Shown here one piece after another: positions 56,182-64,000 of a DNA stretch of 64,000 nt. Position 1 is the first letter of the stretch. Every line of letters begins with the position of its first letter. The stretch is taken from the NCBI GenBank assembly GCA_024500155.1, contig CM044865.1, positions 32,877,501 to 32,941,500 of the forward strand, written 5' to 3'. Source of the DNA: Chenopodium formosanum (Eukaryota > Streptophyta > Magnoliopsida > Caryophyllales > Amaranthaceae). A program made the translations under genes and the position numbers. Under the pieces are notes generated by a model. It saw only the letters and a list, made by a program, of their open reading frames with translations, made no database searches and was not told the origin of the DNA.

Positions 56182-58245
56182 TTGTGGTGGTGCTGTGTAT
56201 ATGATAGTTTTATGTGTGTCATTGTTATAGGGGGTGTTGGTGGTGGTGATGATACATCATATGGTAATGAGGAAGGATTTGAATGTGATGATGGGTATGG
56301 AGAAGGGGATGAGGAGGAAAAAGAACAGGGATCAGAAGATGATGGAGAGGAATGGGGGTCAGTTAGTGGTGAAGGAGAGGAATGTGGGTCAGATTCTGAG
56401 GAAGAGGAAGTAGAAGAGGTTGAAGGAGTTGAAGTTGTAGGTGTAGGGGCAGCAAGTTCTAGTTTCATAACGCCGAAGAAGAATACCGGACTAGTTAGCA
56501 CTGTATTTGGTGTGGAAGAGGCAGTAGCGGCTCCGACTTTGGGTATGGTATTTGGTAGTTGGGATGAGGTTGATAGTTATTTTTGGAGGTATGCTAGGCA
56601 AAGAGGGTTTGGTATAGTGAGGGCAGCAGCTGGGTTTGGGAAGGTGAAGACTGATTTAGGGGATGGAAGGTATTGTAAGCAGAAAAGGAATGCTAAGTGG
56701 ACTTGCGACTGCTATGGTAGACCTTTGAGGAAGCGTAAAGTGGATGTATTTAAGGAAGGGTTGTTGCAAGATGAAGAAACAGTTGTGAAAAGGAAGAGTA
56801 AAAAGTGCGGGTGTGAGGTCGAGTTGTATGCTAGTGTTGATGAGGATGGGAATTGGGTTGTTCGAAGGCTACACTTGGAGCACAAAGGTCACTAGTTACA
56901 CCGGGAAAAGCAAAGGATGTAACAATGTTCAGGAAGCATGAGTTGGAGGCAAAGAATGGACACTTGGTGGAATGTGTGTGTAATGTAAAAAAAGTCTAGG
57001 GTGAAGGTATCGCAGATGTATAGCTGTTTTGCACGAGAGAAGAACGGGGTGGATGAGATGTCATTTACGCAGAAAGACTTGGAGAATGCGGTGGCTGAGA
57101 AACAAAGACTAGAGCTAACTGAGGGTGATGCCAATGGAATGGTAGAGTACTTCAACAAAATGAGTGGAGACAATCAAAAAATTTTCCATCTTTGTAGGTC
57201 TGGGAAGGATGGTGCGTTACAAGATGTTGTTTGGGTAGATGCTAGGAGTAGAGGTGCGTATGAGGAGTTTGGAGATGTGGTCTGTTTTGACAGTACATAC
57301 CTAACGAACAAATTTCACCTTTCCATTGCTGTGTTTGTAGGTGTGAATCACCACGGTCAGAGTAATCTATTGGATGTGCATTGATCTCTCGGGAGACGGC
57401 TAAGACCTACGAGTGGGTGTTGAGGACATGGCTGCATTATATAGGAGGCAAAGCTCCAATGTCGATCCTGACAGATCAAGATCCAGCTATTAGGAAAGCT
57501 GTGCATTTGACCATGAGTGAAACTTGTCATAGGTGGTGCATTTGGCACATCCTTCAGAAGTTTTGGAAGTATGTGGGTAAGCATGAGCACTATGATGCTA
57601 TGAAGGATGAGTTTGAGAATATCATTTATGGTAGTTTAGATGTTGAAGAATTTGTATGTCGTTGGACGGACGCAGTGGATTATTATAAACTAGAAGACAA
57701 CACTTGGCTTGAAGGTAAGGGTAACGAGCCTTATTTTATTTGTTTGAATTAAATGCTTTTGTGGTAGATTCTTGGTTGTGATGATATCAATGAAGCACTG
57801 AATCAGGGACTGTGATTTAGTGTGTTTCATGGTTGAAGCAATTCTTGTGTAGCCTTGGTGTGTTGTTCACTATCTTTGTATTATTATGTACCACTGTATG
57901 TATTAGCCGCAATTTTTTAGGTGTCAGGTGGAATTTCTAATGGCTACTGAATTTGTTGGTTGCAGAGGCTACTCCCAAATTATGTGTATTATGTGTTAGA
58001 GGTACTGATTTAATGTTTGTATATGATACTTGCAGGTCTATTTAAGGAAAGGCATATGTGGATCCCAGCCTATTTGAAAGAAATGTTCTGGGCTGGGATG
58101 AAAACAACACAACGTTCGGAAAGCTTCAATCATTTCTTCAAAGGTTATGTTGACAAGAACACACAACCCTGTCTGAGTTTGTGTTGCGCTACTATGATGC
58201 TATGACCATAAGGGCTGAGGCCGAAAGAGTTGCTGACTCGAATAC
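56182..58245 (+). pseudogene. FAR1-type Mutator transposase gene, 5' part
   Basis: An acidic N-terminus (the first coding exon may begin at 56,231 after the acceptor GTTATAG) is followed by the FAR1 DNA-binding domain: SYFWRYARQRGFGI, CDCYGRP, KKCGCEVELYA and LHLEHKGH, a zinc-binding pattern. Then comes the MULE transposase core: VSQMYSCFAREKNG, DVVCFDSTYLTNKFHL (first catalytic Asp), VGVNHHGQS, ILTDQDPAIRKAV (second Asp), HRWCIWHILQKF. An intron at 57,715-58,035 joins NTWLEG to LFKERHMWIPAYL in frame. Single-base frameshifts near 56,893 and 57,372, a further break near 56,998 and a 4-base shift near 58,165 inactivate it. The protein would bind TIRs and excise elements, or act as a FAR1-related regulator; the intact family cannot decide which. 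Confidence 0.85.
57715..58035 (+). other. Intron of the FAR1-type gene
   Basis: Donor GTAAGGGT after CTTGAAG, acceptor ACTTGCAG before GTCTATTTAAGG. Splicing keeps the transposase frame. Confidence 0.75.
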
Positions 58246-59006
58246 TGATGTGGATTTAAATACTTTAAACTTATAAAGAATCTAAATATCACAATTAGAA
58301 CCAATTATCCGAACTTGATAGGAGATTCGAACAATTTGAAGAACAACGAACCGGATATGACTTGTAATTCGACCACTCCTGGAACGAATTCAAGACTACT
58401 CGAATTACTTAGACTACTCCTAGAACTAAGTATTTTGATGAACAAGACTTAGACTACTCCTAGAAGTAAGTATTAAACGTTCTAATTATCAAAACCACTC
58501 CTTGAATTGAAAACTAGCAAAAGATTTGTAAGCAATTAAGCAAAACAAAGCTATAAAACTTGTATTGAATTTTTCTGGTTGTGTGTGGAAGAAAGGCCAC
58601 GACCAACCTCTATTTATAAGCTACAATAAAGCATTAACCTTGGGCTCCAAGCATAGACCTTGGGCTCCAAGCATAAACCTTTGGGCCCCAAGCATAAACC
58701 TATTAGAAGTAGGAAACTTCCCTTAGCTTGGTCTCCAAGTAAGAAACTAATTAAGATACTTCCTACCAACTTAGGAATTCTAACTCTAATAAAATACAAG
58801 AAAATAAAGAAAACTTAAGATGCTTAAACTAAGAAAAACCCTCTCAAGTGAAAGGTAAAAACTTAGAAGCAAAACTCTTGAAAATCTATTCCTTGATAAT
58901 CAAACAAGTGGACCATCCTTGACTTTTCCCTTCAAGTTCGAACCATATTGGACCCAAAATCAATGTAATTGGCTCTTCAAAAGAATAACCCTTTTGATTC
59001 ACATCA
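58246..59006 (-). repeat. 3' LTR of the 2.86-kb element (761 bp)
   Basis: In element orientation it starts TGATGTGAATC and ends AATCCACATCA. TATAAATA lies at 58,618-58,611 (minus). It contains a short internal repeat around CTTGGGCTCCAAGCATA (three units in each LTR). Confidence 0.9.
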
Positions 59007-59324
59007 TTCTCCCTTTCTTCAAAGGAATTTGCCCTCAAATTCACTTCATTAGAACAAGTAGAACAATACCATGAAACCATCCAATTTCGACAAATACAAG
59101 CCAAAAGAACAATTACCTCAATGCTAACAATCTTAAGAAATCAGCACGAGCAAGGCAATAAAGTAGAAACAAGCACCTCTCAATTTGGTCCTTGGTCTTC
59201 AAAGTTAACCATAAAAACACTTTAGGCTTTAGTTCTCTTGCATGTATGACTGATAATTTCTTCTTTTCATTCATGCCCAACAAATCCACCACTTTTAAAC
59301 AATCCATTAAATTTTTCTCTTGAT

Positions 59325-59930
59325 TCACGAATGGCTCTTCATAATATTTTCAATAACATCTTCAACCCCACATGTTGTAGCAACTAAATTTGTTAGGGGA
59401 ACAAAAATAGTATCAAAAACCTTTTCTGATGTTTCGTTTGGTAGATCATTGTGAGTAATCTCTTCTTGAACAACGTCACACACAATAGGAAAATCAATGG
59501 CTTCAATCTCAAGTGTCGGCACACTTTCTTCGATAATCTCTTTAGTATCTAAATGTTTCTCTTCAATTTCTTTTCGACATTCTTCAATTTTTGGCTTTAT
59601 GGAATCAAAGAATTTGATTGATGAATTACACCCCTTAGGTCTAGACACTTTAGAATTATTCGTTGTAGATAAAACCTTGTGTGAAACACTCTTCTTAGCA
59701 TTATTTAAACGAGTCTCAATTTCAGAAGCCAACTTGTACACCTCTTTTGTATAATTATAGGAACATGAGTCAACCCTTTTTTTTCCTTTCTATCAAGTAT
59801 TAACTCCTCCAAATAATCAAATTCAGCATCAAATTTATCAACCATTCATTTAGAAAAACGATCAAGTTGCTCTTGCAATTCGTTCATAAATTTGTTCAAA
59901 ACCTCTTCACCCATGATTTAATACACAAAA
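59325..59930 (-). pseudogene. Gag-like ORF of the 2.86-kb element
   Basis: Minus-strand reading starts with a short frame MGEEVLNKFMNELQEQLDRF (about 59,914), has a stop after RFSK, shifts, and then an open frame of 138 codons from MYKLASEIETRLNN (59,741) to 59,325. It is Glu/Lys-rich and possibly coiled coil; no zinc knuckle, protease or polymerase motif is seen. The position after the PBS and the helical N-terminus suggest a gag remnant. Similarity to a named gag family is not evident. Confidence 0.5.
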
Positions 59931-60337
59931 TATGTGCATAAAACAAAAGCAGAAAGTATACCAGAGTATAGCAGTAGCACGGAAGAAAATTATTTGATCA
60001 AAAAACCTTCAAAATAACCTATTACACACAGGAAAATCACAGCAAAAACCGCAGCACAATTCAAGCAAAAACAAACCAAAACAGAAACTTGTTCCAATTA
60101 AGACCAAAACTGACCAGTATTCGGAAAATAGTCCAGTTTATCAGCAAAGAAACACTAAAAATTCTGATATTTTGTATGAAGGAAGCATACAAAATTTTAC
60201 CCAAATTAAAAAAAATAATCACCTGAAAAGACCTCTTAACGACGGAGAGCGAGCCCTCTGAAGTTGACAAAAAAACTGATCCTCCGAGAACAAGTGCGAC
60301 TTGAACGAGTTGTAGATCAATCAAACCTTTGAATCTT

Positions 60338-60348
60338 TGATACCAATT
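60338..60348 (-). other. Primer-binding site of the 2.86-kb element
   Basis: The minus strand reads AATTGGTATCAAAGATTC right after the LTR end. TGGTATCAGAG would be the exact complement of the initiator tRNA-Met end. Confidence 0.7.
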
Positions 60349-61108
60349 TGATGTGGATTTAAATACTTTTAACTTATAAATAATCTAAATATCACAATTA
60401 GAACCAATTATCCGAACTTGATAGGAAATTCGAACAATTTGAAGAACAACGAACCGGATATGACTTGTAATTCGACCACTCCTGGAACGAATTCAAGACT
60501 ACTCAAATTACTTAGACTACTCCTAGAACTAAGTATTTTGATGAACAAGACTTAGACTACTCGTAGAACTAAGTATTGAACGTTCTAATTATCAAAACCA
60601 CTCCTTGAATTGAAAACTAGCAAAAGATTTGTAAGCATTTAAGCAAAACAAAGCTATAAAACTTGTATTGAATTTTTCTGGTTGTGTGTTGAAGAAAGGC
60701 CACGACCAACCTCTATTTATAAGCTACAATAAAGCATAAACCTTGGGCTCCAAGCATAGACCTTGGGCTCCAAGCATAAACCTTGGACCCCAAGCGTAAA
60801 CCTATTAGAAGTAGGAAACTTCCCTTAGCTTGGTCTCCAAGTAAGAAACTAATTAAGATACTTCCTACCAACTTAGGAATTCTAACTCTAATAAAATACA
60901 AGAAAATAAATAAAACTTAAGATGCTTAAACTAAGAAAAACCCTCTCAAGTGAAAGGTAAAAACTTAGAAGCAAAACTCTTGAAAATCTATTCCTTGATA
61001 ATCAAACAAGTGGACCATCCTTGACTTTTCCCTTCAAGTTCGAACCATATTGGACCCAAAATCAATGTAATTGGCTCTTCAAAAGAATAACCCTCTTGAT
61101 TTACATCA
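60349..61108 (-). repeat. 5' LTR of the 2.86-kb element (760 bp)
   Basis: In element orientation it starts TGATGTAAATC. TATAAATA lies at 60,721-60,714 (minus). Nearly identical to 58,246-59,006. Confidence 0.9.
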
Positions 61109-61991
61109 AATACAATGCGCTATGTGAGGCAATTAGTGACTGATTTTCCTGCGGAGGAGGTGTTCCAAAAGTGTTATTCGGACACGAAATTCAAAGAAAT
61201 TCAGCGGGAGTGCATCAAGATGTTGTATGTGCGGGTTTTTAGATCAAATAGAAATTGGAGACACTGTGATTGAGTTTATAATGGAGGGCCGTTTTTGGAT
61301 AAAGCCAAAATATGCAAAGAAAGAGTCTGTGACGAAGGTTCGAAGATGCTATAGGCTTTTGTTTGACAGAACCACATATGAGGCTACTTGTGATTGTAAA
61401 CACTTTGAGTGCCATGGAATAATTTGTCGACATATGATTATGGCGTATGACCTAAGTGGTGTTGGAATTATTCCTGAGAAATATATTTTGCATCGTTGGA
61501 GAAAGGACGTTCAACGGAAACACACACGAGTAAAAGTAGTGTACCATGATCCACTTAAAAGCGAAAAGGTGAGGCAGTATCACAAACTTATGGGGAGTTA
61601 TGAACCAATTTTCTCAAAGGCGTCTGTTTGTATGGAAGCTGTTCAGGCTGTTACAGAGATGCTGCAATTGTTGGACTTGAGAGTTGATGAAGTGCTGGCA
61701 ATGGTTGCGAAAAGGAGGAAGAGGCAGCAGGGGCAATGCTGATGCTGTTGAAGAGGAAGGTGGTGCAGGTGTTGCTGGGACCCCTTCTTCTGTGGCGCAA
61801 AATAAGGTGCCTAAGCCCACAACTACTCCACTCACAGGTGACGTTCTTCCAAAGACCACCACTCTAGTAAGTGGTTTCCAGGGAAGCTGTGAAGCATCAA
61901 CCCCGGGGAGGATTAAAGATCCACCTTTACCGAAGAAGAAGGCCCACCGTACTACAAATTCCAGGTACCCATCATGCGTGGAAAAAAAAGG
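61109..61991 (+). pseudogene. FAR1-type Mutator transposase gene, 3' part with SWIM zinc finger
   Basis: Directly after the target duplication the frame continues as MRYVRQLVTDFPAEEVFQKC, then after a small frameshift near 61,228 IEIGDTVIEFIMEGRF and the SWIM finger CDCKHFECHGIICRH (C-x-C...C-x-H). It then runs on through HRWRKDVQRKHTR to a Lys/Pro-rich tail (GRIKDPPLPKKKAHR) typical of FAR1-type proteins. A shift near 61,740 changes frame. The end is cut by D4 at 61,992. Confidence 0.85.
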
Positions 61992-64000
61992 TGACAAGGG
62001 TATAAACGGGTCGTCAATTGTCTATCCCTAGATCAAATACAATTTATACAACCTAAACAAACCTAATACGAGTATAAGGCAAGCATAGGGGTCGAACCAC
62101 AGAGAACGGTAAACACCACCAAATGTTATCGACAATTAAGCTAGTCCGGAATAGGGGATAAATAAACTAAAGTCTAAAAATGCTAAAACAAGAAATAAAA
62201 CATTAAGGCACCAAGGGAAATGGGTAGGTGAAGTTGACGCTTGACCATACAATAACAAAGTAGCATATCAATGGTAAACTAAACATACATGAATATCAAA
62301 GTAAAGGGTCCAATCTAGCCGCCTTCCGGGGTCAATTGGCTTCTCCTGACATAGCCTCTATGTTTCCACATTAGAACCATATACTAGGAGGTACTATTAA
62401 ATAACAATCGATAGTAATGAATCTCAACTAAGTCAACTTCCGTTACTTGTTAGTAAAGACTCATCTTTGATCAACTAACAATGTGCACTTGCAAAAAAGA
62501 CCAAAGAATATCAAGCATGCAAAGACTTTAATCACCATTAACATAACCCCAACATTAAAAGCATGAACAATTAGCAACTACACTATCCCCACACCCTTGG
62601 CTAGATGACTACTCACGAATCATGTTGAAAACAATATCAATCATCAAATCAATAAGCATCAACATGATTAATAAGCAAAGAAGAAAAATAAAAGCAAATA
62701 AAAAAAATCAAGAACAAAGATGAAGAAAGAGAGTAAGAAATTGCTCATTAATTGAAGATGAAGGTCTACAAAGGATTGAACAAGCTCCTTCTTCAAAATC
62801 CAAGTTCATTAATGAAGAAAACCTCACTTTCTCTCTCTACCAAAGAAGACTGATCCTAACCTAACCTAACCTAAAACTAATTAGAGAGAAGAATATATAG
62901 TTATTGAATTCCCCTTCTAATTACCCCAAAATTGGGTATTTATACTAAGCTAATAAAACTAGGAAAAAAAAGAGAAAAAAATATAAGGAAGATAAAATAA
63001 AGAAAGAAAAGGAAAATAAAAAGAAAAATAAAATAGAAAAGAAATAAAAGAGAAAAGAAATAAGAAAAGGGAAAAGAAAAAGGAAAAAGGAAATAAAAAT
63101 AATATAAGAAAAAGAAAAATGAAAACAAAACCAACCAAAATCCCCAAAAAAAAATCAGACCCCCAATTTCCCTCTTCTTCCCCAAAATTGGCTGCTTCAA
63201 GAACTCCATTGAAACGCACCACCATCACCACCGTTCATCAACCATCATCATCAAATCGAGGCCGTTCGACCCTCTTTAAAAACCATGTGCGAGTCTCGTG
63301 AATCGGTTTGGTCAAACCATGGGTTAGTGCGGCCGAACTACGGGGTTGGTTCGGTTAAACCATGGGTATGTTCGACCACTCCTCTTCGAATAACAAAACC
63401 CCCAAAGTCTCTGACTCGAAGTTCGACCGAACATCTCAATGGGTTTTCTCGAACTTGATTGATTTTCAATTTGTTCTGATTTGCTTAATTGAGGGGCCGA
63501 ATTGCTTGCTTAATTGGTGGTTGTTTTGTGACGGTGGTGTAGGTGGTTGTGATGCGGGGTGATTGCGGTGGTCAGGGGCGGCTGGTTGTAATTGGTGGTT
63601 GAAGGTTGGACAGGTGGCGTTGCGGGGTGATGCAGGCTGTTGTGAGGCTGGGTTGCGGTTTGTTTGTGTTGGTGCTGCTGCGGCTTGTGTGTATTGGTTG
63701 TGGTGTGGTCAGGTGGTGGCTGGTGCTGGTGTTGGTGGAGCAGGGATTGCGTGGCTGCTGTTGTTATTGGTGAATTGGTGGCTGTGAGTGGTGGAGTTGC
63801 GTGACGGTTTTGTTGGGTGAAGTGCGGTGGCTGGGTATTGGTGTGTGTGGTTGTTGTTGATGTTGCAGTTGCTGTTGGTGTGTGTTGCGGTTGTGCGTGA
63901 TTTGTGAGTGGAAAGTAGGGAGCAGCAGGGGAGGTGAGGTGGTGTTGTGTGGTGAAGGATAAAGAGGGAGGGTGGTGTAGTTTAAGCTGGCAGCAACAGG
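61992..64000 (-). mobile_element. Family D LTR, copy D4 (runs off the right edge)
   Basis: The minus-strand 3' end CCCTTGTCA lies at 61,992; the body matches D3: the GTCAATTGTCTATCCCTAG block, GGTTCGACCCC complement, CTCTCTC leader, TATAAATA at 62,944-62,937, the TTCGGTTAAACC/TTCGGCCGCAC words (63,300-63,380) and a TG-rich plus strand from 63,500. A target duplication would be AAAGG (61,987-61,991), but the other end is outside the window, so solo or full-length status is unknown. Confidence 0.85.

Larger units (their letters stand above)
58246..61108 (-). mobile_element. Complete non-autonomous LTR element with gag-like ORF only (2,863 bp)
   Basis: Two LTRs (58,246-59,006 and 60,349-61,108), TG...CA ends, and a target duplication AATAC on both sides (58,241-58,245 and 61,109-61,113). 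On the minus strand the PBS is TGGTATCAAAG (one mismatch to the initiator-Met type of Ty1/copia elements) and the polypurine tract GAAGAAAGGGAGAA touches the 3' LTR. I count about 16 differences between the LTRs, roughly 2%, so it is fairly young. The 1.3-kb interior has a gag-like frame and no pol. It sits in the transposase gene and leaves that frame joined if removed. Confidence 0.9.

Overview
The window is nuclear DNA of a flowering plant, probably a eudicot. It is AT-rich and has plant-type introns, plant Ty3/gypsy retrotransposons of the Tat (Ogre/Retand-like) group, plant L1-type LINE RNase H pieces, a FAR1/Mutator-type transposase and a plant mitochondrial SSB-like gene piece. The species cannot be told from the sequence. 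Almost everything is nested, decayed mobile DNA. No complete intact host gene and no rRNA, tRNA or CRISPR feature was seen.

Layout. 1-7,400 is the most host-like part: AT-rich DNA, a possible minus-strand promoter and leader exon near 4.1-4.4 kb, a LINE RNase H remnant (4.4-4.9 kb) and three exons of a mitochondrial single-stranded-DNA-binding protein (5,756-6,527, minus). 7,420-12,742 is a minus-strand Tat-type LTR-internal-LTR-internal composite without gag or pol. 14,251-15,975 is a solo LTR (family D, copy D1) with a 5-bp target duplication. 16,950-19,590 holds a second Tat-like LTR (family E) and the 5' LTR, primer-binding site and decayed gag of another gypsy family (G2a, minus). 19,591-28,229 is a Tat-type element (here Tat-1) with a stop-ridden gag, no pol, and minisatellites before its 3' LTR.

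28,228-41,506 is the 3' part of a G2-family element: pol with RT, RNase H, a second RNase H and integrase, then an antisense gene with in-frame introns and its own TATA box, then the 3' LTR. It is broken by two family-D LTRs (D2, D3), and its LTR by a small TIR element. 41,540-46,049 and 54,593-54,692 are L1-type LINE pieces. They are interrupted by a G2-type 3' end (G2c), a 979-bp Mutator-like TIR element carrying GC-rich sequence, and a complete 8.5-kb Tat-type element (G3) with no coding region and a perfect 5-bp target duplication.

56,182-61,991 is a FAR1-type Mutator transposase gene. It is interrupted by a complete 2.86-kb LTR element that carries only a gag-like ORF; removing that element together with one target duplication restores the reading frame at that junction. 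D4, a fourth family-D LTR, runs from 61,992 off the right edge.

Taken together, the window is a layered record of insertions in which non-autonomous LTR elements outnumber coding ones. Points worth attention are the intron-containing antisense gene with its own promoter, the minisatellites that differ in sequence but occupy the same place in two Tat elements, and GC-rich palindromic islands just upstream of the TATA box in several otherwise unlike LTRs.
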